Source of the DNA: an uncultured bacterium
GTDB taxonomy: Bacteria; Verrucomicrobiota; Lentisphaeria; Victivallales; UBA1829
DNA length: 64,000 bases
Assembly (NCBI GenBank): GCA_902802585.1
Contig: CADCMR010000007.1
Coordinates: 27,647 to 91,646, forward strand
Direction of reading: 5' to 3'
Shown: positions 8,713-17,900 of the stretch, piece after piece
Layout of the letters: every line of letters begins with the position of its first letter
Position numbering within the stretch: the stretch's first letter is position 1
Notes under the pieces: model-generated
Databases searched by the model: none
What the model was told of the DNA's origin: nothing
What the model saw: the letters and a program-made list of their open reading frames with translations, nothing else
Translations under genes and position numbers: made by a program

Positions 8713-9339
8713 ATGCTGTCTACAAGCTGTTGCGATCATCGGAAAGACCTCCTGCGTTTTCTCCTGCTGAAGACCGCCGCCGTCCGGCGTGGCGTGAAAC
8801 CCGGCGAGCTGCTCCGCGTGAGGCGCTGTTTCACGGAGGAAACGCCGTCCGACGAACCCGTGTGCCTGCACAGGCGCGATATCCTGAACATCCTGGAGCT
8901 GGACTATGTCGAACTGCTCGTGGAAAACGACAGCTCGCTGGTGCTGTTCTATCATCCCGATGCCATGGGGTATGCGCTCCATGATCCGGCGAACCGCGCG
9001 ATCCTGGCACGATGCGGCTATCCGGCCGATGCGGATGTCCGTGCATTGCTGACCGAACTTCAGCGGCGTTTCCAGCATGGAAGTGACTTGCCTCACGAAG
9101 TCGGCGTGTTCCTTGGCTATCCGGCAAAGGACGTCGCTGGATTCATGGCGAATCTCCCCCGGACGCCGGTGGAACACGGCCGCTGGGCGGTCTACGGCGA
9201 CGCGGCGGAATCCGTCGCGCGCATGACGCTGTACCGGAGGATTGAGGCGGCGGCCGAACGTGTCTTGAACGTCTGCGGCGACACGCGGACTTTTCTGGAA
9301 CATATATCCACTCTCAACCCAACAATAGGAGTCATGTAA
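8713..9339 (+). CDS. DUF3793 family protein
   Basis: The 208-aa protein starts MLSTSCCDHRKDLLRFLLLK and contains FYHPDAMGYAL, HEVGVFLGYPAKDVAGFM and WAVYGDAAESVARMTLYRR, the conserved blocks of DUF3793. These proteins are usually encoded beside flavodoxin, often with iron or haem genes. One nucleotide separates it from the flavodoxin gene, so they form an operon. The biochemical role is unknown; involvement in flavodoxin or iron-limitation physiology is inferred from neighbourhood. The start is the first in-frame ATG. The structured RNA ends about 65 nt upstream. Confidence 0.85.
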   Translation: MLSTSCCDHRKDLLRFLLLKTAAVRRGVKPGELLRVRRCFTEETPSDEPVCLHRRDILNILELDYVELLVENDSSLVLFYHPDAMGYALHDPANRAILARCGYPADADVRALLTELQRRFQHGSDLPHEVGVFLGYPAKDVAGFMANLPRTPVEHGRWAVYGDAAESVARMTLYRRIEAAAERVLNVCGDTRTFLEHISTLNPTIGVM

Positions 9340-9340
9340 C

Positions 9341-9835
9341 ATGGCAAACGTAAAAATCATCTTCGGGAGTACGACCGGCGCAACGGAAAGAGCCGCCGCC
9401 GAGATCGCGGCGGCGTTCGGCGTCACGGCGCTCAACGTCGCAGACGCGTCGGCGGACGATTTCAACGCCGACCTGCTAATCCTCGGGAGTTCCACATGGG
9501 GACTCGGCGAACTTCAGGACGACTGGGCGGCGAAGATCGGACTTCTCGAACAGGCGGATCTCAAAGGGAAGCTTGTGGCGGTCTTCGGTCTTGGCGACCA
9601 GAGCGGATTCGCCGACACCTACTGCGACGCGATGGGCATCCTCGCGCAGAAGGCGAAGGCGCGCGACGCAGTGCTGATCGGGCAGACCTCGGCGGAAGGC
9701 TACGGTCACAGTTCGTCCGCCGCGGAGGAGAACAAACTCTTCTGCGGACTCGCGCTCGACGACAACAACGAACCGGAAAAGACAGCGTCCCGCATCGGCG
9801 CGTGGGTCGAGACGCTGAAACATCACCTCGGCTGA
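9341..9835 (+). CDS. Flavodoxin
   Basis: The 164-aa long-chain flavodoxin is a soluble FMN-containing electron carrier that replaces ferredoxin under iron limitation. The phosphate-binding loop IIFGSTTGATE is at residues 6-16. LILGSSTWGLGELQDDW gives the aromatic FMN stacking residue (Trp in STWG), and VFGLGDQSGFADTYCDA is the second FMN loop. SSSAAEENKLFCGLALDDNN is the long-chain insertion region. It follows DUF3793 by one nucleotide and is closed by a strong terminator. Confidence 0.95.
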   Translation: MANVKIIFGSTTGATERAAAEIAAAFGVTALNVADASADDFNADLLILGSSTWGLGELQDDWAAKIGLLEQADLKGKLVAVFGLGDQSGFADTYCDAMGILAQKAKARDAVLIGQTSAEGYGHSSSAAEENKLFCGLALDDNNEPEKTASRIGAWVETLKHHLG

Positions 9836-9855
9836 TTCTTTCCCGCTGAACATCC

Positions 9856-9906
9856 CGGGCGGGCGCTGCCGCGATTTGAACCGTGCGGCGGTGTCCCGCC
9901 CGTTTT
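9856..9906 (+). terminator. Intrinsic terminator after flavodoxin
   Basis: Long hairpin: outer arms CGGGCGGG and CCCGCCCG, inner arms GCTGCCGC and GCGGCGGT, followed by TTTT. Confidence 0.8.
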
Positions 9907-10039
9907 GCGTCATTCGAGGCAATTGCCTTCAGACTGCCACACTCAAAATCTCCTGTGTCGTCTTATCTGCCTGGCTGCTGAGAAACCATCCGATCCAATG
10001 AATAGGGTGCCCTTTTTTCTTTCCGGAAGGTGTTCCCGC

Positions 10040-10068
10040 TTGAAAAAGAGTCTTTGCCGTGATATATT
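10040..10068 (+). promoter_or_regulatory. Sigma-70-type promoter for proS
   Basis: TTGAAA, 17-nt spacer ending TGA, TATATT. It lies about 60 bp upstream of the chosen proS start and argues against the upstream in-frame ATG at 10059, which falls inside the promoter. Confidence 0.8.
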
Positions 10069-10127
10069 ATTTTTTTCGGCGAATTCTTATCTTAAAATAT
10101 AAAGCACACATCCGAGAGGTATTTTCC

Positions 10128-11867
10128 ATGAAAATGTCCCAGTTGTTCGGCAACCGCCTGAAAGAGGATCCGGCGGACGCCACCACCTACAGCCACAAGT
10201 TTCTGGTTCGCGGGGGCTATGTCCGCCCCGTTTCCGCCGGCATCTACTCCCTGCTGCCTGTCGGAAAGCGCGTCATTGCGAAGATCGAGAACATCATCCG
10301 CCAGGAAATGGACCGAGTCGGCGGGCAGGAGGTCCTGATGCCGGTCGTCCTGCCGGCGGATCTCTGGGTCGAATCCGGCCGCTACCAGTCCGTCGGCGCC
10401 GAGCTGCTCCGGTTCACGGACCGCAACGACAAGGCGATGGTGCTGGGCATGACGCATGAGGAAGCCAGCTGCCAGATCGCCCGCACGGAGATCAACAGCT
10501 ACAAGCAACTGCCCGTGATGATCTACCAGATCCAGACCAAGTACCGCGACGAGGCGCGTCCGCGCGCCGGCCTGCTCCGCGTCCGTGAGTTCACGATGAA
10601 GGACGCCTACAGCTTCCACACCTCGCAGGAGGACCTGGACACGTATTATCAGGAGCTTCACGCTGCCTATGAGCGCATCTTCCGCCGCGTCGGCATGAAG
10701 CACGTGGTCTCCATCCTGTCCAACACCGGCATGATGGGCGGCAGCGTGTCGCACGAGTTCATGCTCCTGGCGGACTGCGGAGAAGACAACATCTTCCTGT
10801 CGCCCGACGGCAGGAGCTACAAGGCGAACCGCGAGGTCGCGGTGTCCGGATTGAAATTCGAGCGCACCGGCGAAGAGCTCCCGCTCGAAAAAGTCGCCAC
10901 GCCGCACAGCAAGACTATCGAAGAGGTCGCGACATTCCTGAACGTGACGCCCGCGCAGACCGGCAAGGCGGTGTTCTACAGCACCGAGGACGGCAAGGAG
11001 CTGATCTTCGTGCTCATCCGCGGCGATTTCGAGGTCAACGAGTGCAAGCTCAAAAACGTCCTCGGGCTCAACGCCATCAAGTTCGCCGACGACAACCTCA
11101 TCCGCTCCTGTGGCGCCGTCCCCGGATACGCGTCCCCGGTCGGCATCGCCGAAGTCCCGGGCAAGGTCCGCCTCGTGATCGACCCGTCCGCGGCGGGGAC
11201 CGTGAACCTGGTGGTTGGCGCGAACGAGGAGGGGTTCCACTACAAAAACTTCAACTACGGGCGCGACATGTCCGGCGGCCTGGTGGCGGACGTGGCGTGC
11301 GTCCGCGAGGGCGACCCCTGCCCGGTGACCGGCGAGCCGCTCCAGTTCAAACACGGCATCGAGATCGGCAACATCTTCCAGCTCGGTCTGAAGTATTCGA
11401 AGTCGATGAAGGTGAACTATCTAGACAAGGACGGCAAGTCCAAGCCGATGTACATGGGCTGCTACGGCATCGGCGTCGGCCGCACCATGGCGTCGGTCAT
11501 CGAGGACAACCACGACGACTACGGTCCGATCTGGCCGATGTCCATCGCACCGTACCAGGTGCACATCGTGGCGCTCCAGCCGAACGGCACCGGGTCCGGC
11601 GAGAAGGCCGAGGCGCTTTACAGGGACCTCCAGGCGAAGGGCGTGGAAGTCCTTTATGACGATCGCGGCGAAAAGGCCGGGTTCATGTTCAGCGACGCCG
11701 ACCTCCTCGGCATCCCGTTCCGTGTGATCGTCTCCCCGAAGACGCTCGCGAACGGCATGGTCGAATTCCGCACGCGCGCCTCCCGCGACTCCGAAATGAT
11801 CCCGGTGGAACAGGCCGCCGAAGTCTTGGCGCAGCGCGTCCGCGCCGAGCAGGAACGTTACCTCTGA
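10128..11867 (+). CDS. proS: Prolyl-tRNA synthetase (bacterial type, with editing domain)
   Basis: The 579-aa class II aminoacyl-tRNA synthetase charges tRNA-Pro. Class II motif 1 surrounds SAGIYSLLPVGKRV, and motif 2 is RDEARPRAGLLRVREFTMKD. The YbaK-like editing insertion spans about residues 240-375. Motif 3 is YGIGVGRTMASV, followed by the anticodon-binding domain. The start at 10128 (MKMSQLFGNRL) has GAGAGGT 8 nt upstream and matches family N-termini. It is co-directional with metG, 16 bp apart. Confidence 0.97.
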   Translation: MKMSQLFGNRLKEDPADATTYSHKFLVRGGYVRPVSAGIYSLLPVGKRVIAKIENIIRQEMDRVGGQEVLMPVVLPADLWVESGRYQSVGAELLRFTDRNDKAMVLGMTHEEASCQIARTEINSYKQLPVMIYQIQTKYRDEARPRAGLLRVREFTMKDAYSFHTSQEDLDTYYQELHAAYERIFRRVGMKHVVSILSNTGMMGGSVSHEFMLLADCGEDNIFLSPDGRSYKANREVAVSGLKFERTGEELPLEKVATPHSKTIEEVATFLNVTPAQTGKAVFYSTEDGKELIFVLIRGDFEVNECKLKNVLGLNAIKFADDNLIRSCGAVPGYASPVGIAEVPGKVRLVIDPSAAGTVNLVVGANEEGFHYKNFNYGRDMSGGLVADVACVREGDPCPVTGEPLQFKHGIEIGNIFQLGLKYSKSMKVNYLDKDGKSKPMYMGCYGIGVGRTMASVIEDNHDDYGPIWPMSIAPYQVHIVALQPNGTGSGEKAEALYRDLQAKGVEVLYDDRGEKAGFMFSDADLLGIPFRVIVSPKTLANGMVEFRTRASRDSEMIPVEQAAEVLAQRVRAEQERYL

Positions 11868-11883
11868 TGCCGAAGAAAGGAAC

Positions 11884-13860
11884 ATGCCCATGAGCAACAG
11901 CACATTTTATGTAACAACCCCGATCTACTACGTCAACGACAAACCCCACATCGGACACGCCTACACAACGGTCCTCGCCGACGTCCTCGCGCGCTGGCAC
12001 CGCGCCGCCGGCGACGACGTCTGGTTCCTGACCGGCACCGACGAACACGGCCAGAAGGTCGAGAAGGCCGCCGCAAAGAACGGTTTGACCCCGATCGAGC
12101 AGTGCGACACGACCGTGGTCCGGTTCCAGGACCTCTGGAAGCGCCTCGGCATCACGAACGACGACTTCATCCGCACGACCGAGGAACGCCACAAGAAGAT
12201 CGTCCGCGCCATCATGCAGGATCTCTACGACCGCGACCTCATCTACAAGGCGGAGTACAAGGGCTACTACTGCGTGGGCTGCGAACGGTTCTTCACGGAA
12301 AAGGACCTGGTCGACGGCAACCACTGCCCGGACTGCCAGCGCGAAGTCGACACCATCGTCGAGAGCAATTATTTCTTCCGCATGAGCAAGTACCAGGACT
12401 GGCTCATCCAGTACATTACCGACCATCCGGACTTCATCCAGCCCGCGTTCCGCGCCAACGAAACGCTCGGATTCCTCCGTAAGCCGCTGGAAGACCTCTG
12501 CGTCTCGCGCCCGAAATCCCGCCTCTCCTGGGGCATCGAACTGCCGTTCGACCCGGACTACGTGTGCTATGTGTGGTTCGACGCGCTGATCAACTACATC
12601 TCCGCGATTGGATACGGCGTGGACCAGGCGCGTTTCGAGCATTACTGGACCAGCTGCATCCACCTGATCGGAAAGGACATTCTCACCACGCACAGCGTGT
12701 ACTGGCCGACCATGCTCCACGCCATCGGTCTCCCGATGCCGAAGACCATCTTTGCGCACGGCTGGTGGCTCACCGGCAACCGCAAGATGAGCAAGTCGCT
12801 CGGCAACGTGGTGAACCCGATGGACATGGCGGACAATTACGGTGTGGACGCGTTCCGCTACTTCCTGCTTGCCGCCATGACGCCCGGCAACGATGCGTCG
12901 TTCACCGAGGAGGACTTCCTCCAGCGGTTCAACACTGACCTCGCGAACGACCTCGGCAACCTGCTTTCGCGCGTGGTGAAGCTCTCCATCAAGAATTTCG
13001 GCGGCACGCTCCCCGCTCCGCCTCCGCTCCAGCCGCTTGAACTGGAATTGCTCTCCAAGGCCGCCCTCGCAATCAAGCAGCTTGAAAGCGAGCTGAACGC
13101 CATGAAGCTCGACCGCGGGATCGCCGCCGTCATGAACGTGGTCCGCGAGGCGAACAAGTTCCTGGAGCGCACCGCGCCGTGGACGCTTGCGAAGGAAGGC
13201 AAGACCGACCGCCTTGCCGCCGTGCTGTACACCGCCGCCAAGACGCTTGAGATCGTGTCCGGCCTGCTCTTCCCGATCATGCCCGAAAAAATGACGCTCC
13301 TGCGCCGTTCCCTCGGCTTGACGGAAGAAGAGATCACCAGGACCGATTTCCAGTCGCTCAGCGAGTTTGCCGATCCCAGTGCGAGTACGAAGCGCACCAT
13401 GGTCGACATGCCCCCGCTCTTCCCGCGCATCGTGGTCGAGAAGACGGAGGAAGCCGCCCCCGCGAAGCCCGAAAAGCAGAAAAAAATGGAAGTCAAGGCG
13501 CCGAAGGCAAAAGACACCGTGGTGCCGGAAGGCATGGTCACGATCGAACAGTTCTTCAAGACGCAGCTCCGCACAGCAAAGGTCCTGGAGGCCGAGCGCA
13601 TCGAAAACAAGACGCGCCTGCTCCACCTGAAAGTCGACCTCGGGAACGGCGATGTCCGTTCGCTGGTCGCCGGCATCGCCCAGCAGTACGCCCCGGAGGA
13701 CGTGGTCGGCAAGACCATCATCGTGGTTGCCAACCTCATGCCCGCGAAGATCGCCGGATTCGAGTCCTGCGGCATGCTTCTCGCGGCAAAGAACGACACC
13801 AGCCTCAAGCTTGTGACCGTGGACGGCGGCGACGCCGAGCCCGGTCTGACCGTTGGCTAA
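11884..13860 (+). CDS. metG: Methionyl-tRNA synthetase with C-terminal tRNA-binding domain
   Basis: The protein (about 658 aa) charges initiator and elongator tRNA-Met. It shows the class I signature TTPIYYVNDKPHIGHAYT (HIGH) near residue 10, LTGTDEHGQK, a zinc-knuckle region with four Cys (YYCVGCE...CPDC), and the KMSKS loop (GNRKMSKSLGN). An Ala/Pro/Lys linker leads to a C-terminal OB-fold EMAP-type tRNA-binding domain from about residue 550. A second in-frame ATG at 11890 is better spaced from the AAAGGA Shine-Dalgarno and may be the true start. Confidence 0.97.
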   Translation: MPMSNSTFYVTTPIYYVNDKPHIGHAYTTVLADVLARWHRAAGDDVWFLTGTDEHGQKVEKAAAKNGLTPIEQCDTTVVRFQDLWKRLGITNDDFIRTTEERHKKIVRAIMQDLYDRDLIYKAEYKGYYCVGCERFFTEKDLVDGNHCPDCQREVDTIVESNYFFRMSKYQDWLIQYITDHPDFIQPAFRANETLGFLRKPLEDLCVSRPKSRLSWGIELPFDPDYVCYVWFDALINYISAIGYGVDQARFEHYWTSCIHLIGKDILTTHSVYWPTMLHAIGLPMPKTIFAHGWWLTGNRKMSKSLGNVVNPMDMADNYGVDAFRYFLLAAMTPGNDASFTEEDFLQRFNTDLANDLGNLLSRVVKLSIKNFGGTLPAPPPLQPLELELLSKAALAIKQLESELNAMKLDRGIAAVMNVVREANKFLERTAPWTLAKEGKTDRLAAVLYTAAKTLEIVSGLLFPIMPEKMTLLRRSLGLTEEEITRTDFQSLSEFADPSASTKRTMVDMPPLFPRIVVEKTEEAAPAKPEKQKKMEVKAPKAKDTVVPEGMVTIEQFFKTQLRTAKVLEAERIENKTRLLHLKVDLGNGDVRSLVAGIAQQYAPEDVVGKTIIVVANLMPAKIAGFESCGMLLAAKNDTSLKLVTVDGGDAEPGLTVG

Positions 13861-13928
13861 GGAGGCGACTCCTCCCCTGTGGCAGTGTCCGGCTACGCTC
13901 GGACACGGATTGGTTCATAAAAAGACCG

Positions 13929-13963
13929 CGGCGGTATCCACAACTCGGATGCCGCCGTTTTTT
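13929..13963 (+). terminator. Intrinsic terminator after metG
   Basis: Stem CGGCGG-T-ATCC pairing with GGAT-G-CCGCCG, followed by TTTTTT. Confidence 0.85.
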
Positions 13964-13992
13964 CGTGCCCGGTTTCAGGATTGCCGGGGCGT

Positions 13993-14020
13993 AAAAAAGC
14001 CGCCGTTTTGAGGCGGCGGC
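13993..14020 (-). terminator. Intrinsic terminator after the rpmH-jag operon
   Basis: Minus strand: stem GCCGCCG/CGGCGGC with a short loop, followed by TTTTTT at 13998-13993, just beyond the jag stop. The plus strand also reads as a weak hairpin. Confidence 0.8.
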
Positions 14021-14053
14021 TTTCAAAAAACGGTCGAATGCTTCGGAAAACGG

Positions 14054-14926
14054 TCAGGCGTTGACTTCTTCCTTCAGCGCGATCACGACGGAACGCTTTT
14101 CGCCGTCGCCGATGCTGTTGGTGGTCAGACCGGTATCGCTTTCGAGCGTGATGTGGACGATTCTGCGGTCATGGGAGTTCATCGGGGGAAGGGTCTTGGG
14201 GGAGCCCCACTGGTGGACTTCCTTGGCGGCGTCGAGCGCCTGCTGGCGGAGGACTTCGTCGTGGGAGAACGACGATCTGCGGCCGCCTTCGAAACGGTCC
14301 CTGCGTTCGCCGCGTTCGCCGCGTTCGCCGCGTTCGCCGCGTTCGCCGCGGAACTCCCGGCGGGGACGCTCGCCACGTTCGGAACGCTCGCCGCGTTCAG
14401 GACGGTCGGTGCGTTCGATGCGGCGCTCGGTACGGCGTTCGCGCGGACCTTCCATGTCGATGTAGAGTTTCGGGAACTCCGAATCGGTCTTCTGCATGAT
14501 GCGGTTCACGATAAGCTGGAGATTCTCCAGCGTCTTGCCGTGGTGGCCGATTACGCGGCCGGCTTCCTCGGTGGAGACGTAAAGGTTCACGGAGCGAGGC
14601 TTGTTTTCCACGCGGACGTTGGCGTCGACGCCGAGGAAGTCGAGCATGTGGGCGAGGACGCTTCTGGCTTCCTCCATGGATTCGGGGGAGGCGGGCTTGA
14701 CCGGCGGGGGCGTCCTGCGGGGACGTTCAGAGCGGTCCTGGGCGTCCGCATTTGTTTCGGCGTCCTTGGCGATTTCATCAAAACCGCCGTCGTTCGTTTC
14801 GGCGGGGGCGTCCATGGGGACCGCCTTGATCTCATCGGTCGTTACGGTTTCCGCCGCGGTTTCCGTTGCGGCTCCTGAATTTTCCATGGCCTGGGTATCG
14901 GCCGCGGCTGTTTCTTCGAGTTCCAT
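14054..14926 (-). CDS. jag: Jag/KhpB-type RNA-binding protein (KH + R3H domains)
   Basis: The 290-aa RNA-binding protein has an acidic, low-complexity N-terminus (1-75). A KH-like domain follows, with GRVIGHHGKTLENLQLIVNR (GxxG loop) at about 125-160. The R3H domain at the C-terminus has LPPMNSHDRRIVH. A GER-repeat linker rich in Arg, Gly and Glu separates the domains, encoded by a 9-bp tandem repeat. Jag partners YidC and KhpA and affects cell elongation in other bacteria. It is the last gene of rpmH-rnpA-yidD-yidC-jag, 26 bp after yidC. Confidence 0.93.
   Translation of the reverse strand: MELEETAAADTQAMENSGAATETAAETVTTDEIKAVPMDAPAETNDGGFDEIAKDAETNADAQDRSERPRRTPPPVKPASPESMEEARSVLAHMLDFLGVDANVRVENKPRSVNLYVSTEEAGRVIGHHGKTLENLQLIVNRIMQKTDSEFPKLYIDMEGPRERRTERRIERTDRPERGERSERGERPRREFRGERGERGERGERGERRDRFEGGRRSSFSHDEVLRQQALDAAKEVHQWGSPKTLPPMNSHDRRIVHITLESDTGLTTNSIGDGEKRSVVIALKEEVNA
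14303..14349. repeat. 9-bp tandem repeat inside jag
   Basis: About five head-to-tail copies of CGTTCGCCG encode Gly-Glu-Arg repeats in the linker between the KH and R3H domains. Copy number is likely to vary between strains. Confidence 0.85.
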
Positions 14927-14952
14927 TGAATTCTCCGGGGTTGGGGCTGGTT

Positions 14953-16782
14953 TTATGCCTTCTGCGGTTTACTGGTCTGACGCGCTTCGTCCCGCTTCGC
15001 GGCGATTTGCCCGTATTTCATTTGAAGGATGCTGAATATCTGACTGACCGTCCAGTAAAGCGTCAGACCGGACGGGAGGTTATAGAACATGAACAGCATG
15101 ATGACGGGCATGAGCATCATCATCTTCTGCTGCGTGGAGTCGCCCGTGGTGGGCGTCATCTTCTGCTGCAAGACCATGAGGGCGGTCATGGCAATCACGA
15201 GCGGATGGAATCCGACCTGGCCGATGAAGGGCAGCGCGAAGGGCAGCGTCGGACCGACGAGGTCGGGACGCGAGAGGTCGGTGCACCAGAGGAACGGCAC
15301 GTTGCGGAGTTCGACGGCGGAATCCAGCGCGGAGTAGAGCGCGATGAAGACGGGGATCTGAAGGAGGACGGGGAGGCAGCCGCCGACGGGGTTGACCTTC
15401 TCGACGCGGTAAAGCTCCATCATCTTCTGGTTGAGCTCGGCTTTCTTGCGCGCGGTGTCGTCCGGGGTGTCCATCGGGGTTTCCTTGTACTTCTCCTGGA
15501 GCTCCTTGATCTTCGGCTGGAGCTTCTGCATGCGGCGCATGGAGCTGTTCGCCTTCTGCGTGACCGGCCAGAAAAGGATGCGGACGATGAGCGTGAGGAG
15601 GATGATCGCGACGCCGTAGGAGCCGCAGAGACCTTTCAGCCAGTTCAGCAGCATCACCATGGGACGCGCGATGAACTCGAACCAGGAGTAGTAGGAGATG
15701 TGCATCACGCCCATGACGGAGGAGCCGAGCGCGCGGATGCGTGCCATTTCCTTCGGACCGCAATAGGTCTTCAGGGAGAACTTCACGGGTGTCGCGCCGG
15801 GCGCGAACGTGACGGCGCCGAAATCGCCGGTCATGGACGGAACGGCGTAGAGATCTTTTTCGTTGGTGCTGCCGGCGGGGATTTTCCAGACGCGTTCGCC
15901 GAACGCGGATGCGAAGGGTTTATTGTCGTCCGCGAAGAGCAGAGAAGCGAAATACTTGTTGGAGGAGCCGATCCAGGCGACCGGAACGCCGCACGTGGTC
16001 TTCTTATCGAATTTCTCCTGCGACTTGACCTGCGGATCGGCGGAGTCGGGCATGCCGCTGCCGACCTTGCAGAAATCGACGTTCAGGCGTTCGCTGTAGA
16101 CCTTGTCTCCGGTGAGGTCCTTGACCTGCGGCAGACCGGCGAGGCGGACACCGAGACCGTCGACCGTAATCGCGGCGGACGTGGGATTGGTCCAGGCATA
16201 CTCGCAGACGACCATATAATTGTCTTCCGGCAGGGTGAACGTCTGGGTGAGCGTCAGGCCGTTTGCGAATTTGCGGATGACTTCCGCGGAGAGCGGGCTT
16301 TTTTCCTTTACGTCCAGGGAGACCGGGACGAGAGCCGGATTGGATTTGAGTTCAAACGTGCGATACGCGCCCTCGCGGAACAGTTCAATGGCTTCGCCGG
16401 AATCCTTGAGCTTGTAGCGGGGATCCAGCAGTTTGGCGCTGGAAAGCGAACCGGTCAGACCGTCGACCGTCACGCTGAAAAGCTTGTTTTCAAGCGTCAG
16501 GGTCTTCGTCTCCTTCAGCGCGGAAACGTTTTCTGCGGCGGTTTCAGCCGCATGACCGGGCTGTCCGGCGTTTGCATCGGTGATGGCGGGCTGGACAGAG
16601 GCGGCGCCGGGATTTGCGTTCGTCTGCTGTGCCGGAGCGTTCTGCTGGGTGGTCTCCAGCATCTTCTGGTATTCCGCGGCGCGCTTCGCCTGGTATTTCG
16701 GCATGTAAATCAGCCAGCCGCCCATAAGCAGGCAGCCGACCAACACGATGATGACAGTGTCTTTGTCGAATTTGAAGTTCAC
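14953..16782 (-). CDS. yidC: Membrane protein insertase YidC
   Basis: The 609-aa inner-membrane insertase has an N-terminal TM anchor (VIIVLVGCLLMGGWLIYM) and a Gln/Ala-rich linker. A large periplasmic beta domain occupies about residues 85-340. The conserved 60KD_IMP core follows, with five TM helices (SYGVAIILLTLIVRILFWPVT, the charged hairpin KIKELQEKYKETP, and VGGCLPVLLQIPVFIALYSAL). The start codon is GTG at 16782, 3 bp after the yidD stop. Order and spacing match the conserved oriC-proximal cluster; dnaA is not in the window. Confidence 0.97.
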   Translation of the reverse strand: MNFKFDKDTVIIVLVGCLLMGGWLIYMPKYQAKRAAEYQKMLETTQQNAPAQQTNANPGAASVQPAITDANAGQPGHAAETAAENVSALKETKTLTLENKLFSVTVDGLTGSLSSAKLLDPRYKLKDSGEAIELFREGAYRTFELKSNPALVPVSLDVKEKSPLSAEVIRKFANGLTLTQTFTLPEDNYMVVCEYAWTNPTSAAITVDGLGVRLAGLPQVKDLTGDKVYSERLNVDFCKVGSGMPDSADPQVKSQEKFDKKTTCGVPVAWIGSSNKYFASLLFADDNKPFASAFGERVWKIPAGSTNEKDLYAVPSMTGDFGAVTFAPGATPVKFSLKTYCGPKEMARIRALGSSVMGVMHISYYSWFEFIARPMVMLLNWLKGLCGSYGVAIILLTLIVRILFWPVTQKANSSMRRMQKLQPKIKELQEKYKETPMDTPDDTARKKAELNQKMMELYRVEKVNPVGGCLPVLLQIPVFIALYSALDSAVELRNVPFLWCTDLSRPDLVGPTLPFALPFIGQVGFHPLVIAMTALMVLQQKMTPTTGDSTQQKMMMLMPVIMLFMFYNLPSGLTLYWTVSQIFSILQMKYGQIAAKRDEARQTSKPQKA

Positions 16783-16785
16783 TCG

Positions 16786-17004
16786 TTATTCCTTCCTGGA
16801 ACGTTTCGGAGGAACGGGGTCATATCCGCCCCGGCTCCAGGGATTGCATCGGAGAATCCGCCAGAAGCCCAACGCCAGTCCGCGCAGAATTCCATGAACT
16901 CTGACGGCCTCGATCGCATACTGGGAGCAGGTCGGCGTGAACCGGCAGCACGGGGGGTACAGAGGGGAAATCAGGCGGCGGTACAGCCGGATGGGGAGGA
17001 TCAC
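16786..17004 (-). CDS. yidD: YidD membrane-insertion efficiency factor
   Basis: The 72-aa protein assists YidC-dependent insertion. It shows [22 protein letters not shown] then [12 protein letters not shown] and [17 protein letters not shown], the full DUF37 signature with its conserved Cys residues. The open frame extends upstream to 17163, but GTG at 17004 overlaps the rnpA stop as GTGA and matches the family N-terminus, so I chose it. It is directly upstream of yidC. Confidence 0.93.
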   Translation of the reverse strand: MILPIRLYRRLISPLYPPCCRFTPTCSQYAIEAVRVHGILRGLALGFWRILRCNPWSRGGYDPVPPKRSRKE

Positions 17005-17405
17005 GAGTTCGCGGGCGGGATGTCCGCGGGATGGTCTTTCCGAATCAATCCGGCTTTTTTCAGCGTCCGAAGCAGATGCCCTTGCACTTCCTGCTGTTTT
17101 GCGCCGAAGATGGCGCGGCGCGGGATGACAAGAATGTCGCATGGCAGGATGCTCCCCTTGCACAGCCGGAACGTTTCCGTGATCAGGCGTCTCGCCCGGT
17201 TGCGGATGACGGCGGAATGATGCAGCTTGCGGCTGCAGATGATGCCATACCGGGTAATCTGAACCGGGCTGTCCGGCTCCGCCGCCTGCACCAGGACCGT
17301 GAAGAACGGGTCCCGGCAGGCTTTCCCGTGTTCCTTGAGCGCATCGAAATCCTTTCGGGTGCGGAGCTTTTCCTGTTTCCTCAGGCTGCTGCGCCCAATT
17401 TCCAC
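17001..17405 (-). CDS. rnpA: Ribonuclease P protein component
   Basis: The 134-aa protein subunit of RNase P helps the RNA subunit mature tRNA 5' ends. The RNR motif [15 protein letters not shown] is present, with the N-terminal [15 protein letters not shown] and [13 protein letters not shown] blocks. It lies 14 bp after rpmH and overlaps yidD by 4 bp. The RNase P RNA gene was not found in the window. Confidence 0.95.
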   Translation of the reverse strand: MEIGRSSLRKQEKLRTRKDFDALKEHGKACRDPFFTVLVQAAEPDSPVQITRYGIICSRKLHHSAVIRNRARRLITETFRLCKGSILPCDILVIPRRAIFGAKQQEVQGHLLRTLKKAGLIRKDHPADIPPANS

Positions 17406-17419
17406 GGCGTGTTCCTTTC

Positions 17420-17557
17420 TCAGATGACGGTCAGGCGCTTGCGCCCTTTCGCTCTTCTTCTGGCAAGGACCTTGCGGCCGCCCTTGGTGGCCATTCTGGC
17501 ACGGAATCCATATTTGCGGGCGCGTTTGATGACGGAAGGCTGATACGTTCTTTTCAT
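17420..17557 (-). CDS. rpmH: 50S ribosomal protein L34 (bL34)
   Basis: The 45-aa basic protein is [20 protein letters not shown] followed by [19 protein letters not shown], a textbook bL34. The frame is open further upstream, but ATG at 17557 has an AAGGTG Shine-Dalgarno and the universal MKRTYQPS start. It is the first gene of the rpmH-rnpA-yidD-yidC-jag operon. Confidence 0.97.
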   Translation of the reverse strand: MKRTYQPSVIKRARKYGFRARMATKGGRKVLARRRAKGRKRLTVI

Positions 17558-17664
17558 GGTTTCACCTTGTTCCCGGAGCTGCAAAAAAGGCGCTCCGGCT
17601 GTTCCTCTCTGAGGGGTTGCGGCTTGTTGTTTTTCGTTCGTTTTGTATATGGTGTAATCCATCT

Positions 17665-17693
17665 AATATAGCATGATTCCGGCGTTATTTCAA
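17665..17693 (-). promoter_or_regulatory. Sigma-70-type promoter for the rpmH operon
   Basis: Minus strand: TTGAAA, 17-nt spacer ending TGC, TATATT. It is one of the best examples of the window's promoter consensus, about 105 bp upstream of rpmH. Confidence 0.85.
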
Positions 17694-17754
17694 ACCGGAT
17701 ACCGTCTTTTTTGACTTTTTTTCCGTTTTCTTTCCTTTTTGCCTTATTTCGCAT

Positions 17755-17782
17755 TTGTTTTAGAAAAAAATCATGCTATAGT
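17755..17782 (+). promoter_or_regulatory. Sigma-70-type promoter for the lipoprotein gene
   Basis: TTGTTT, 16-nt spacer ending TGC, TATAGT, divergent from the rpmH promoter and about 120 bp upstream of the start at 17901. Confidence 0.75.
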
Positions 17783-17900
17783 ATTCATCTAGACTGTCGG
17801 GACTTTATGCCGGCGGTTTCTTATTCCTTACGCACTACCTGTACATCAACAACATACCTTCAACACAGGAATGCCGGAAAGCATTCCGGAAAGACCGAGT

